NCBI GenBank assembly: GCA_022843625.1 | Contig: JALHNH010000010.1 | Location: forward strand, 62,001-126,000 | Direction of reading: 5' to 3' | Length of the DNA: 64,000 nucleotides | Source of the DNA: Bryobacter sp. | GTDB taxonomy: Bacteria; Acidobacteriota; Terriglobia; Bryobacterales; Bryobacteraceae | Part shown: piece by piece, positions 42,572 through 51,982 of the stretch | How the letters are laid out: each line of letters begins with the position of its first letter | Position numbering within the stretch: position 1 is the first letter of the stretch | Translations under genes and position numbers: made by a program | The notes under the pieces: model-generated | Seen by the model: the letters and a program-made list of their open reading frames with translations, nothing else | The model's database searches: none | Told to the model about the DNA's origin: nothing

Positions 42572-43495
42572 CTACATGTTGTTCATCATTGGTCCAAGTT
42601 CGCGCACGATCTTGACGGCCATTGGCCCGACCGTGACGAGAAACAAGGAAGGCAAAATACAGAAAAAGATTGGGAAAATAAGCTTGACGCCCAGCTTGGC
42701 GGCCTTTTCTTCAGCCACCTGGCGGGCATGCACGCGCATAAAGTCGGCATGCTGGCGCAGACTCTGGGCTACACCAGTACCGAATCGGTCAGCCTGGATG
42801 AGTACAGCGACAAGCTTTTTCAAGTCGTCGACCGTGGTTCGTTCTGCCAGGTTGCGCAGGGCTTCGACGCGACGTTTGCCGGCTTTGAGCTCAAGATTGA
42901 CCAGCATGAACTCTTCACAAATTTCAGGGTGGGCATGCTCAAGCTCTTTCGAGACCTGCAGGATGGCCTGATCGAGACCGAGACCACTCTCGACGCAGAC
43001 CACAAGGAGATCGAGGCCGTTGGCGAGACCACGTTGAATTTCTTTCTGTCGGCGCTTGCTCAGGATGTTGACATACTCGTTGGGACCAAAGAAGCCTGCC
43101 GCGACTGCTGCAAGAACTGCTACAAACTTGTTGCTTGCGTCGGCTGGCGAACCCGCCACAATGAGGCTCATTACGACAGGTACGACTACACCGAAGAAGA
43201 CTTTGGAACCGTAGAAAATCTTAAGAGCATTGGGCCCGCGAAGGCCGGCCTTTATCAGGCGTCGCTGCATGACCGAGACGTCTTTGGGCGAGGCCGGCAG
43301 CACATCACCAAGCTTTTGAACCAACTCATGGAAGACCAGGCTTGGATGCCTCGGGGCTACATCGGGGATATCCATAGCGACGCCGGTTACGCGTTCGATC
43401 GCTTCTTTGGGTTGAACCCACATCCTCATGCCGACAACAGAGACTGCAATGGCGACGAGAATGAATATGGCGAAAGCTGTAAGAATCATGATCAT
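42572..43495 (-). CDS. tadC: TadC, inner-membrane platform protein
   Basis: 307 aa. T2SSF-domain protein of the Tad pilus platform: N-terminal helix (MILTAFAIFILVAIAVSVVG), two more near 100-150 (VFFGVVVPVVMSLIVAG), the T2SSF domain (LDLLVVCVESGLGLDQAI, ADRFGTGVAQSLRQHADFMR) and two C-terminal helices. With TadB forms the platform above the TadA ATPase. 12 bp after tadB. Confidence 0.9.
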   Translation of the reverse strand: MIMILTAFAIFILVAIAVSVVGMRMWVQPKEAIERVTGVAMDIPDVAPRHPSLVFHELVQKLGDVLPASPKDVSVMQRRLIKAGLRGPNALKIFYGSKVFFGVVVPVVMSLIVAGSPADASNKFVAVLAAVAAGFFGPNEYVNILSKRRQKEIQRGLANGLDLLVVCVESGLGLDQAILQVSKELEHAHPEICEEFMLVNLELKAGKRRVEALRNLAERTTVDDLKKLVAVLIQADRFGTGVAQSLRQHADFMRVHARQVAEEKAAKLGVKLIFPIFFCILPSLFLVTVGPMAVKIVRELGPMMNNM

Positions 43496-43507
43496 GAGAG
43501 CACCTCG

Positions 43508-44485
43508 TTAAACTTCGATCTTTACGATCTGCTGCATTACCCAATAACCAATCAATTGGAGGGCAATCCCACCCCCCGCCATGTAGTTGCCGATTTCGTC
43601 GTTAAAAAAGAAAAGAACATAGTCTCGGTTTGTGAAGAACATGAGAACGGCTACGACGATCGGAATGCTGCTGAGCGCCGTTCCGGTCATCTTTCCGTGG
43701 GCTGAAATCGTCTTGATCTTGCCGCGAAGTTTGAATCTTTCGCGGATGATATAGGCAAGTTTGTCGAGAATTTCAGCGAGGTTGCCACCGGTTCGCTTCT
43801 GCAGGATTACGGCCGAAACGAAGAACTGGACATCGAGAAGGGGAACTCTCTTGGCCAGTTTTTCAAGGGCGACATCGAGTGGAAGCCCGAGATTGTGTTC
43901 TTCAAAAGCACGCTTGAATTCGCTCGCCAATGGTTCCTGAAATTCCCGATGGATCATTTCGAGAGATACCGAGAAGGCGTGGCCTGCTCGCATTGAGCGC
44001 GAGACGAATTCGAGCGAATCCGGGAACAATTCCTCAAAACGATGAATACGTGAGTTACGCTTGCGGACAACAAAGAGGATCGGCATGAGGCCACACAGGG
44101 CGGCCGGGATTAGACCGAGGATTCTGAATTTGGGCGGAAGGAAGAAGTGAACTGCCAGATAGCCGATCAAGAAGCCTCCGAGGCAGGCGTGAACCAGACG
44201 GGCCACACGCCACTTGAGGCCAGACTGTTCGAGAAGTGTCTTCAACCTCGGCTGGAGATCAAATCGTTTGAGAACGCGAAGTGCAAACTTTCCGGTTTGC
44301 AAATCTTCAGTTTCGATCAGAGCTGGACCACGGGTCTTGGCTTTGACCTTGGCTTTGGTTTCTTTACCAGCCAAACGCGATTTGATTTTGTCGACATCCT
44401 GGCTCTTGAGGACGTTGGTAACCAAATACCAGACCACCATGGAGCCAACCCACACGGCAATCGCGATCATGATGAAAAAGCCCAT
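43508..44485 (-). CDS. tadB: TadB, inner-membrane platform protein
   Basis: 325 aa, T2SSF domain. Helix at the start, two near 100-145 (LVHACLGGFLIGYLAVHFF, LIPAALCGLMPILFVV), then LFPDSLEFVSRSMRAGHAFS and LAKRVPLLDVQFFVSAVILQKRTGGNLAEILDKLA, the family signature, and two C-terminal helices. Pair of TadC. 32 bp after the ATPase gene. Confidence 0.92.
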   Translation of the reverse strand: MGFFIMIAIAVWVGSMVVWYLVTNVLKSQDVDKIKSRLAGKETKAKVKAKTRGPALIETEDLQTGKFALRVLKRFDLQPRLKTLLEQSGLKWRVARLVHACLGGFLIGYLAVHFFLPPKFRILGLIPAALCGLMPILFVVRKRNSRIHRFEELFPDSLEFVSRSMRAGHAFSVSLEMIHREFQEPLASEFKRAFEEHNLGLPLDVALEKLAKRVPLLDVQFFVSAVILQKRTGGNLAEILDKLAYIIRERFKLRGKIKTISAHGKMTGTALSSIPIVVAVLMFFTNRDYVLFFFNDEIGNYMAGGGIALQLIGYWVMQQIVKIEV

Positions 44486-44517
44486 AGTGATTTCCTCTAT
44501 TCCCTTGCGTCGATAGC

Positions 44518-45879
44518 CTAAACTTCTTCAACTTCGTCAAAGAGATCGGGGCGAAGCCGAATGCCGGCCGAGAGAAGCTTTTCGTAGAACTTGGGACGGA
44601 TGCCGGTTGCGGCGAAGCGCCCCAAGACTTTGCCTTCTGGAGAGAGACCACGCTTTTCAAAGACGAAGATGTCTTGAATGGTGATGATTTCCCCTTCCAT
44701 GCCGGTGACTTCAGTGATCGAGGTAACGCGGCGTGAGCCATCGCTCAGACGGGCAGCCTGGACAAACAGATTGACGGCGCTTGAGATTTGCTGGCGAACG
44801 CTTTCGAGTTTCATGTTCGAATTCGCCAGGCTGACCATGACCTCAAGACGAGAGACGGCGTCGCGAGGGGTGTTGGCGTGGACAGTAGTCAAGCTGCCGT
44901 CGTGACCCGTGTTCATAGCCTGCAACATGTCGAGGGCTTCTTCACCGCGGACTTCGCCGACGACAATACGGTCGGGGCGCATACGTAAGCTGTTGACCAG
45001 GAGTTCGCGCTGGCGAATGGCACCGTGGCCTTCGAGGTTGGCTGGCCTGGTCTCAAGGCGTGCCACGTGTGGCTGCTTGAGCTGGAGTTCGGCGGCGTCT
45101 TCAATGGTGACGATGCGTTCTTTCGGATTGATGAAGAAACTGAGGGCATTGAGCAGGGTCGTTTTACCGGCACCTGTTCCACCAGCGATGATGATATTGA
45201 GCTTGGCCTTGACGGCGGCTTCGAGAAGTTCCATCATGCCTTTGGTCATGGCCTTGCGATCGACCAGATCCGGGGGCATGAGCTTGTCGGCCGAGAAACG
45301 GCGGATCGAAAGCAGCGGGCCGTCGACGGCGAGTGGAGGAATGATTGCGTTGACGCGGCTGCCGTCGAGGAGGCGGGCGTCCACCATTGGATTAGATTCG
45401 TCAATCCGGCGGCCAACCTGGCTGACGATCTTGTCGATAATGCGCAACAAGTGCTGGTCGTCGCGGAAGGTTACGTTGGTGAGTTCGAGCTGGCCTTTAC
45501 GTTCGACGTAGACCTGCTTGTGGGTGTTGACCAGAATATCGGAGATGGTGGCGTCCTGAAGCATGGCTTCGAGTGGGCCGAGGCCAAAGACTTCATCCAG
45601 TACTTCGTCGCATATCTGTTGCTTTTCAAGAGCGCTCAACAGCGTGGGCTCAGCATCGATCAGAGCGATCAGGGCCTGGCGGACTTCACCGCGCACGCGC
45701 TGGTTGTCAATCGTAGCAAGGGCCTCAAGATTGATCTTGTCAAGGAGCTTGCGGTGAAGGGTGAACTTAAGTTCCTGATATTCAGGCTTCAGTTGTACCT
45801 TCGGCTTGCCGGCGTTCTTAAGCAGGCGTTGTTCCCAACTCAGTTGTGTTTTCGATCCGCTATCTAAGGGGCTAATCAT
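44518..45879 (-). CDS. cpaF: TadA/CpaF pilus assembly ATPase
   Basis: 453 aa secretion ATPase of the CpaF/TadA family. N-terminal helical part with [19 protein letters not shown]; Walker [15 protein letters not shown] near 233-246; acid box [10 protein letters not shown]; Walker B and arm region [41 protein letters not shown]. All nucleotide-site residues are present. Energises pilus assembly at the inner membrane. Confidence 0.95.
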   Translation of the reverse strand: MISPLDSGSKTQLSWEQRLLKNAGKPKVQLKPEYQELKFTLHRKLLDKINLEALATIDNQRVRGEVRQALIALIDAEPTLLSALEKQQICDEVLDEVFGLGPLEAMLQDATISDILVNTHKQVYVERKGQLELTNVTFRDDQHLLRIIDKIVSQVGRRIDESNPMVDARLLDGSRVNAIIPPLAVDGPLLSIRRFSADKLMPPDLVDRKAMTKGMMELLEAAVKAKLNIIIAGGTGAGKTTLLNALSFFINPKERIVTIEDAAELQLKQPHVARLETRPANLEGHGAIRQRELLVNSLRMRPDRIVVGEVRGEEALDMLQAMNTGHDGSLTTVHANTPRDAVSRLEVMVSLANSNMKLESVRQQISSAVNLFVQAARLSDGSRRVTSITEVTGMEGEIITIQDIFVFEKRGLSPEGKVLGRFAATGIRPKFYEKLLSAGIRLRPDLFDEVEEV

Positions 45880-45916
45880 GGTTCAGATTCTTTCGATCGC
45901 TATCTTCCGGGTTCGT

Positions 45917-47134
45917 TCAGGTTTGAGACAAAGCGGGACGGGCCGCCTCAAGCATGCTCATCGACTTCTTTTTTTCGGCTTCTATGCTGCCCGAAATCTT
46001 TTTGGAAAGCCCTTCAACGGCTTTGCCCAGTTCGCAGTCCGAGCCAAGGGGCTGGCCGAGGGTCACGACCCTGTGGAGCGAAAAGTAATCATTCGGGAAC
46101 ATGGCGTCGACAGGGGAATTGAATATTTTTTCAAGGTCTGCAAGACCAATCCCGTCGCGCTTGTTTACGCGGTTGACCAGCAGTTTGTAGCGGTCTTTTG
46201 TGAGGCCGAGCTGGCCGAGCATATTGATCGCCTTGCGGGCCAGATGCAGGCTCGGCAATTCGCCAGTGGAGACCAGGTACATGTAGTCTGCCTCGGTAAG
46301 CATGAGGAGACTGGGCCGGTAAAAAACCGCGGGGAGGTCGACAACGATCCAGTCGTAAAGCATGCGCGCATACTGAAGAACGGCGTGGAGCCTGTCGCTC
46401 GGGACTTCGGCCGAAACTGGAGTATCTGGTGCCGGGAGGATATCAATACCACCGCTATGGGCGATCATGGAACTCCAGATCGCTGGATTCAAGCGATTGG
46501 CGTGTTCGATCGCATCCAGCATCGAGTAGGCGTGATTTAGCTTGAGATAGAAGCCAATTGTGCCGCCCATCAAATCAAGATCGAGTAGAAGGACCCGGCG
46601 TCCCGTCATTTTCTTGAGCGTGAAGGCAGTCTGGGCACTTAGGGTAGATGCGCCCGAACCAGGCTTGGAACTGGCAAAGGCAATGACTTTGCCCAGTTCA
46701 CGCTCGGAGGTCTGCTCTGGTTCTTTTACGCGGCGTAGCCTGTCGGCGGCCTCTAGCTGCGCGTTCTGGTCGAAGGGTGCGTAGAGGAAATCGCTTGCGC
46801 CGAGGCGAAGGGACCGCAAGAGGGCATCAGAATCGTTTTGATTGTGAATGCCAATGACACTGGTTGAAGGTGCAACCTGAGCGATCATCTGAATCAGATC
46901 GCAGGCTGCATCAATGTTGCTGGCCAAGTCGAGGAGCACAACGTCGGGCTGGACCTGACGTAGACGGATCTCCAGGGTCTGCCGAGGGGGATATCCTTTA
47001 AGGTCGGCCATGACCTGAAAGGCTCGAGACTGCTCCACGGAACGAGTGAATACAGAGGCCAGTTCGCGATCCTGACAGATCAGGATTGCGGTGAGCTCTA
47101 CTCCCATCGACCCAAATGAGGCTGAATTCATCAT
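45917..47134 (-). CDS. cpaE: CpaE/TadZ pilus localisation ATPase
   Basis: 405 aa from the ATG at 47134, 25 bp after the secretin stop; the open frame before it lies inside the secretin gene. N-terminal receiver-like domain without the usual phospho-site pattern (VVLLDLASNIDA), then a MinD/ParA-like ATPase domain with a deviant Walker A, ASSKPGSGASTLSAQTA, and LLDLDLMGGTIG (Walker A' and B). Places the pilus machine at a cell site. Weak AAAGG ribosome site. Confidence 0.88.
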   Translation of the reverse strand: MMNSASFGSMGVELTAILICQDRELASVFTRSVEQSRAFQVMADLKGYPPRQTLEIRLRQVQPDVVLLDLASNIDAACDLIQMIAQVAPSTSVIGIHNQNDSDALLRSLRLGASDFLYAPFDQNAQLEAADRLRRVKEPEQTSERELGKVIAFASSKPGSGASTLSAQTAFTLKKMTGRRVLLLDLDLMGGTIGFYLKLNHAYSMLDAIEHANRLNPAIWSSMIAHSGGIDILPAPDTPVSAEVPSDRLHAVLQYARMLYDWIVVDLPAVFYRPSLLMLTEADYMYLVSTGELPSLHLARKAINMLGQLGLTKDRYKLLVNRVNKRDGIGLADLEKIFNSPVDAMFPNDYFSLHRVVTLGQPLGSDCELGKAVEGLSKKISGSIEAEKKKSMSMLEAARPALSQT

Positions 47135-47159
47135 CGTGTGCCTTTGGCAAGCCAGCTGG

Positions 47160-48884
47160 CTAGTTTCCACCCCCGCCAATTGCGGTTGGTTCCGGAATGG
47201 CGCTGAGGCCGCTGTTTGCAGCAGGCGGGCTGAGGCGAGCCACTGGGATGGGCGCCGGGGCAACGGGTGCTGGGGCAATGGGTGCTGGGGCAGCAGGCGC
47301 TGGAGATGAAGCAGCCGGGTGGGCATCTACAGTTGCCGGTGAGTCAGTGGGATTGACCCTAGCGGTTGCATCTGAAGCGGTTGCAGCTGGGGCGGTTGCA
47401 TCTGAAGCGGTTGCAGCTGGGGCGGATGCAGCCTGGCCCGTCTTCTTGCCGCTCTTCCAGAATAGGAAGGGATTCTTTGAATCGGACTCGGCCTTCTCGA
47501 CCTTCTTTGGAGCTTCGATGGCAGAAGTCTGACGGACCGGATCGCCCACCTTCTTGGTCACCTTGAAGGGTTGGAGCCATTCTTTCGGGAATTCAGGGAC
47601 CGGGAGCTTGTCATCCGGGTTGTAGGGTTTGACGATTTCAGGGGTAACAATGACGATCAGTTCGGTCTTGGTTTTGCGATCGTTACGGCTCTTGAAGAGC
47701 GCGCCGAGAATGGGGATGCTCGACAAACCGGGGAGCTTGGACATCTGCTCGGTGACACGATCATCCATGAGGCCGGCGATCATAAAGCTCTGACCTTCTT
47801 TGAGTTCAACGTTTGTCTCCATGCGACGGGTGGCCAAAGCAGGGATAGTAAATCCGGACAGGGATACGGCGTTGGAAAGATCGATCGTCGATACTTCTGG
47901 CTTAACGTACATCTTGATTGTGCCGTTGGGGGTAATGGTCGGGTTAAAGTTCAGCCGGATACCGTATTCACGAAACTGAATAGTGACCGCACCGGCGTTG
48001 CCGCCACCCTGAAGAACTGGAACCGGGAATTCACCACCGGCGAGGAAGCTGGCTTCTTTACCGTTGAGGGTAGTCAGGTTTGGTTCGGCCAGGATTTGGA
48101 GAATATCCTGGCTTTGAAGGGCGCGAATCGCCGCACCGAGGTTCAGGTCAGGACGGAAGGCGAAGATATTGAGAGCGTCCGTTATGTTGAAGGTGCTCGG
48201 AATATTGGGGACAACTGAGTTATTTCCGCGGATTGTCTGAAGCGCAGGAGGTGTGAACTGGTTTGTGGAAGCGCTACCTGTTGTGCCTGTGGCACCTGTA
48301 CTGAAAAGATTGACACCGAGCTGCATGCCGTAGGCACGATTGAGTTCAGCGAACTTGACTTTGAGAATGATCTGCTGCTCGATCGGAGCAGCGGCGACCT
48401 GAAGATTAGTGACAACAGTTTTGGCCAGAGGGCTGGCAATCGCAACGGCTCGATCCGCTACGTCTTTGCTTGAGACTTTACCGACGAGAGTGATTGAGTC
48501 TCGGCCGCTCTGGATGCGAATGTCTTCGTTAGGGAAGGTCTCGCTGAGGAGCTTGCGGATGGGCTCGACGTTATGTTCAACGGTAATGTTGTACATGGTG
48601 CGAGCCCCTGTCTTGGCCCAAACGACAACAGTGGCAGAGCCGTGACCCTTGCCGTGGAGCAGGAACTCTTTTGCCGTCGCCGGTACTGCATCTACCACCT
48701 CGGGGCTGGAGGTCGAGATGCGGCCAATTTCGACAGGATAGTCGATCACCAGGCTCTTGCCAATGGTCATGCTAAGGTCGACGACATTCATCGACTGAGC
48801 TGCCAGGGGCATCGGAGCTGGAAGGACCATAAGGCCCGCCAGGGCAAATGCCAGGAGCTTTTGGGGATTGCTGAGATAAGACAT
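47160..48884 (-). CDS. cpaC: CpaC/RcpA outer-membrane secretin
   Basis: 574 aa from the ATG at 48884 (GAGGAA 8 bases ahead; earlier in-frame TTG and ATG lack such a site). Signal peptide (KLLAFALAGLMVLPAPMPLAAQ); pilus-and-flagellum-assembly N domain (IGRISTSSPEVVDAVPATAKEFLL); BON-like domain (IRIQSGRDSITLVGKVSSKDVADRA broken only here for length); secretin core (LSGFTIPALATRRMETNVELKEGQSFMIAG region, PILGALFKSR, TELIVIVTPEIV). The last ~110 residues are a low-complexity Ala/Pro/Ser tail built on a DNA tandem repeat, longer than in usual secretins. Confidence 0.92.
   Translation of the reverse strand: MSYLSNPQKLLAFALAGLMVLPAPMPLAAQSMNVVDLSMTIGKSLVIDYPVEIGRISTSSPEVVDAVPATAKEFLLHGKGHGSATVVVWAKTGARTMYNITVEHNVEPIRKLLSETFPNEDIRIQSGRDSITLVGKVSSKDVADRAVAIASPLAKTVVTNLQVAAAPIEQQIILKVKFAELNRAYGMQLGVNLFSTGATGTTGSASTNQFTPPALQTIRGNNSVVPNIPSTFNITDALNIFAFRPDLNLGAAIRALQSQDILQILAEPNLTTLNGKEASFLAGGEFPVPVLQGGGNAGAVTIQFREYGIRLNFNPTITPNGTIKMYVKPEVSTIDLSNAVSLSGFTIPALATRRMETNVELKEGQSFMIAGLMDDRVTEQMSKLPGLSSIPILGALFKSRNDRKTKTELIVIVTPEIVKPYNPDDKLPVPEFPKEWLQPFKVTKKVGDPVRQTSAIEAPKKVEKAESDSKNPFLFWKSGKKTGQAASAPAATASDATAPAATASDATARVNPTDSPATVDAHPAASSPAPAAPAPIAPAPVAPAPIPVARLSPPAANSGLSAIPEPTAIGGGGN
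47362..47421 (-). repeat. 30-bp tandem repeat in the secretin tail
   Basis: Two perfect copies of a 30-bp unit (47362-47391, 47392-47421) and a partial third, coding for alternating APAATASDAT units in the secretin C-terminus. Each unit is itself made of two similar halves. Copy number is likely to vary by slippage without breaking the frame. Confidence 0.85.
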
Positions 48885-48939
48885 ACTTGAATTCCTCGGT
48901 TTCATCAGAGCCGTCAAATTGGAGCTTTGCGGGAAAGCA

Positions 48940-49905
48940 TTAAGGGATTGCTACCGGAGCAGGGGGAGCTGCACCGTTGGCTGGCTTCATGCCAACCGTT
49001 TCAACGCTTCGGGCGTTGCCACGGATGACAACAATCTGCTCCGGGACGGGAGGCAGAGCGGGAGCCGGGGGGGGCGCTGCGGCAACGACCACCGGGGGAG
49101 GAGTGGGACGAAGCCGGCGGCGGGGAGCAATACCGTCGTCACCCATCGCATCGTTGGAATTGTTGCCACCGGGCTGGCGGGGGCCAGCGCCACGCTTGCC
49201 GTAAAGTGATTGTGTAGTTACACCGCTTGTTTTCTGTACGTCGTTGTCGCTGCCGTTGCGCAGAATCAGCTGGATGCGGCCTTCGGAGCCGGCGAGGATG
49301 ATGACCTCGGCCTGTTCTGGGGTGACCAGCAGAGTAACGGTGGGAGCGTTGATGGCTGCACCGCGGGCATCAGGCGACATAGTTTGACCGGCGCTGAGCA
49401 CGGTGATGTTCTGGAGGACGGTGGTTGTTAGAGTCTCAGTGCCTGCAGGGGGTCGGCCCGTGACAGTGACGTCGACGCGCATGCCGGGGAGGACAAAGCC
49501 TGCGACGCCAACGACATCGTTGACACGGACGGTGACGGCACGCATACCAACCGGAATGATCGGGGCGAGACCGGCGCCGGAGCCGCGTGGGGCGAGGCGG
49601 CCTTCGATAACGGCTTCTTCAGCCAGGATATTGGAGACAACCGGGCGGTCAAGAACTTCTTCGACCTTCATGAATCCGCTCTTGGGAAAAGCGGCAACGG
49701 GAACCTTGGTGACGGTAATATCGCCTGGCTTGATGGTGGTACCGACGTTGAGGGCTTTGGCGGCAACGACGAGATCTTTCATCTCGACAGCGCCTGGGGC
49801 GGATGGGCCGGAGCTGGAGCGCGCCGACATCTGATAGAAAACGCTCGAAATAATGAGCGCAAACAGAAGGCTGACGCCTAATACTGTGAGAAATCTTTTG
49901 TCCAT
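48940..49905 (-). CDS. cpaB: CpaB/RcpC pilus assembly protein
   Basis: 321 aa from the ATG at 49905, 5 bp after the prepilin peptidase stop (a TTG at 49914 is the alternative). N-terminal membrane helix (FLTVLGVSLLFALIISSVFY), SAF domain (LVVAAKALNVGTTIKPGDI, VPVAAFP), RcpC domain (MRAVTVRVNDVVGVAGFVLPGM, VDVTVTG). Ends with a Pro/Ala-rich tail. Periplasmic subunit that works with the secretin. Confidence 0.9.
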   Translation of the reverse strand: MDKRFLTVLGVSLLFALIISSVFYQMSARSSSGPSAPGAVEMKDLVVAAKALNVGTTIKPGDITVTKVPVAAFPKSGFMKVEEVLDRPVVSNILAEEAVIEGRLAPRGSGAGLAPIIPVGMRAVTVRVNDVVGVAGFVLPGMRVDVTVTGRPPAGTETLTTTVLQNITVLSAGQTMSPDARGAAINAPTVTLLVTPEQAEVIILAGSEGRIQLILRNGSDNDVQKTSGVTTQSLYGKRGAGPRQPGGNNSNDAMGDDGIAPRRRLRPTPPPVVVAAAPPPAPALPPVPEQIVVIRGNARSVETVGMKPANGAAPPAPVAIP

Positions 49906-49910
49906 AATGG

Positions 49911-50411
49911 TCAAACCCCTTTCGGAATCAACGCAAGCCAGCTGCCGAGGGTTATTGCTGGGGCGTACGGGATGTAATTGTCAACTTGTTGGGAAGCAAG
50001 CGCAAGGCTAGCCTCAGTTTGCTTATCGGTCGAAAAATTGCGTTGCCGCCAAAAGCGGACGGCGTAGCGAAAGCAGAGCGCAAGCAGGGCGATGATGCCC
50101 CCGATGCCTGCGGTAAGAATTGTTGCTTCAAGGAGGCGGGAGGGCCCGAGGAGGGCACCAAAACCGGCCATCAGCTTTATGTCACCACCACCCATTCCAC
50201 CAAGGAGGAAGAAGACGAGAAAAGCGCTAAAGCCAATCACTGCACCAAGAAACCAGGTGAGAAGACCCTGCCAGCCGTTGTTGGTGGTGTGAACCACAAG
50301 GGCACCAAGCAAGGCTGCCGCAGGGATGGAATTGGAGATGTTGCGGCGCCAGAGATCCTCACCGGAAGCGGCGAGGCCGATGCTGAGCGCGACTGCGGTC
50401 TCAAGAGTCAT
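49911..50411 (-). CDS. cpaA: CpaA/TadV prepilin peptidase
   Basis: 166 aa, A24-family aspartic peptidase. Asp near 19 (GEDLWRRNISN) and the GGGD motif (LGGMGGGDIKLMAGFGALLG) near 73-92 are the two catalytic aspartates. Several membrane helices. Would cleave Flp-type prepilins, none of which is in the window. Overlaps the upstream membrane-protein gene by 4 bp (ATGA). Confidence 0.92.
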   Translation of the reverse strand: MTLETAVALSIGLAASGEDLWRRNISNSIPAAALLGALVVHTTNNGWQGLLTWFLGAVIGFSAFLVFFLLGGMGGGDIKLMAGFGALLGPSRLLEATILTAGIGGIIALLALCFRYAVRFWRQRNFSTDKQTEASLALASQQVDNYIPYAPAITLGSWLALIPKGV

Positions 50412-51979
50412 ATGCGGTTCTCCCTTATTCCTTCGGATGGTAGGGAGGCTTTCATTAGTCTGCCGGGGGAAAAAAGGTGTTCAGCAAATGGAATGGCAGC
50501 GATTGTGACTCTGCGTACATAGACGACGCTAACCGCATCGGAATGAAGCAGTTGCCAACCTGGCTCGGTATCGAGCCGGGCACCGAGGCCGGTATTGACC
50601 GGGAGAATAACCGTATCGATCCGGTACCGAGTGAGGTGGTCTCGCCAGTTGGGGGAGACGTTGAGCATGTCGAGGTAATCCTGACCGAGGGCGGGACCAA
50701 AAAAGTCGCTTCTACCGTCAATAAAGACCTTCAGATCCGGCCAAAGCCGATAAATCAGATAATCTCCCCACTGATCGGAGGTGAGGATCCTGCGGCCTTT
50801 GAGCTGGGCGGCCAGCTTATTAGCTGTCGCGACGGGAAATCGCTTTTCTGGAAAATCGGCAGGAAGCTTGTGCAGGTTCAATAAGCAGAGGACAACGGGC
50901 AGAATTAAGGCCCAGATGGAGTTATGGGTAAATTTAGGGCGAAGGTCGAAATCGAGATCGCGAAAGATTCCAAGGACAGAGGACTTCCTGACGCTCGCCC
51001 AGAGCGATTCAAGGACTAGTGTGACCTCTGAGGCGATGACCGGAGCGGCGGCGAGAATGAAGAGCGGCGCGTGACGGACGGCACCGAGGGCGAGATGGGC
51101 CCAGAGCCAGACACTGACGGCTTCGGTTAAGCCAGAAGCACCCCGGAAGGCGCGCCCCCAGGCTGCGGCGATGCCGGCGAGAAGGAGAATTTCGAATTGC
51201 AAGACATTTTCGGAGCGGAATTTCGGACTCTGGAATTCTTCGACCGAATCCCGAATCCAGCTGCTTTGGAGGTAGCCGAAGATGTGCTGGTGGAGTTGCC
51301 AGCCGTAGGGATTGACGAGCGTGGCGGCCGCGCAGGTGAGGGCAACGAGAAGTTCTTTTTTCCAGAGAGGGTCGCCGTAGAGAAGGCGTGCGCCGATCTG
51401 AATGCCAAGAAAGACGAAGAGGGCGGGCCAGCCGCCGTGAAGATTGGCCCAGAGAAGAGCAAGGGGCACGAGGAGCCAGATGCGCCGGGAGGGATTTCTG
51501 CGCTCGGAATCGAGGAGCCAAAGTTCGATGGCGAGGAAGAGAAGCGTGAAGATATGAGGCCGGGCGAGGTAGTGAACTGTGGAGCCTCCAACGGCGAGCA
51601 TCATTACCGGAAATGCAACCAGGACGCTTGAGCCGCGCCAGATCATCCATCGAAGGGCGATGACACTTGTAGCGATCAGAATAAAGCCGGAAAAGAAGAC
51701 AAGGAGAGGCAGGCCGCCGGCGGCATGAAGCAGTGCGAAGAGAATATCCGATCCCCATTCCCAGGCAAACCATTGCGCATCTGGCTTAGAAAAAGAGAAG
51801 AGATCGCGGTAGGGAACCTGGTGGTTAGCGAGAATCCATTGACCCGTGCGAATGTGCCAGCCGGTATCGCCGTCACCTAAAAGCACAGCCCAGCCCTTGG
51901 GCGAGAGGATAAAGATCCAGGCCATGAGGGCGGTAAAGATGACATCGACAAAACCAGGGCGGAGCGCACGTTGCAGCAT
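50408..51979 (-). CDS. Polytopic membrane protein, PMT/glycosyltransferase-like
   Basis: 523 aa, about 10 transmembrane helices. The N-terminal loop has LLGDGDTGWHIRTGQWI, with a DxD-like acidic motif, and W-rich WFAWEWGSDILFALLHAAGG, as in GT-C/PMT-type glycosyltransferase-like proteins. The last ~130 residues are soluble (RRILTSDQWGDYLIYRLWP, IDGRSDFFG). In acidobacteria such a gene often heads Tad clusters. Could glycosylate pilin or the envelope; not proven. 3 bp after the regulator gene. Confidence 0.7.
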   Translation of the reverse strand: MLQRALRPGFVDVIFTALMAWIFILSPKGWAVLLGDGDTGWHIRTGQWILANHQVPYRDLFSFSKPDAQWFAWEWGSDILFALLHAAGGLPLLVFFSGFILIATSVIALRWMIWRGSSVLVAFPVMMLAVGGSTVHYLARPHIFTLLFLAIELWLLDSERRNPSRRIWLLVPLALLWANLHGGWPALFVFLGIQIGARLLYGDPLWKKELLVALTCAAATLVNPYGWQLHQHIFGYLQSSWIRDSVEEFQSPKFRSENVLQFEILLLAGIAAAWGRAFRGASGLTEAVSVWLWAHLALGAVRHAPLFILAAAPVIASEVTLVLESLWASVRKSSVLGIFRDLDFDLRPKFTHNSIWALILPVVLCLLNLHKLPADFPEKRFPVATANKLAAQLKGRRILTSDQWGDYLIYRLWPDLKVFIDGRSDFFGPALGQDYLDMLNVSPNWRDHLTRYRIDTVILPVNTGLGARLDTEPGWQLLHSDAVSVVYVRRVTIAAIPFAEHLFSPGRLMKASLPSEGIRENRI

Positions 51980-51982
51980 TTA

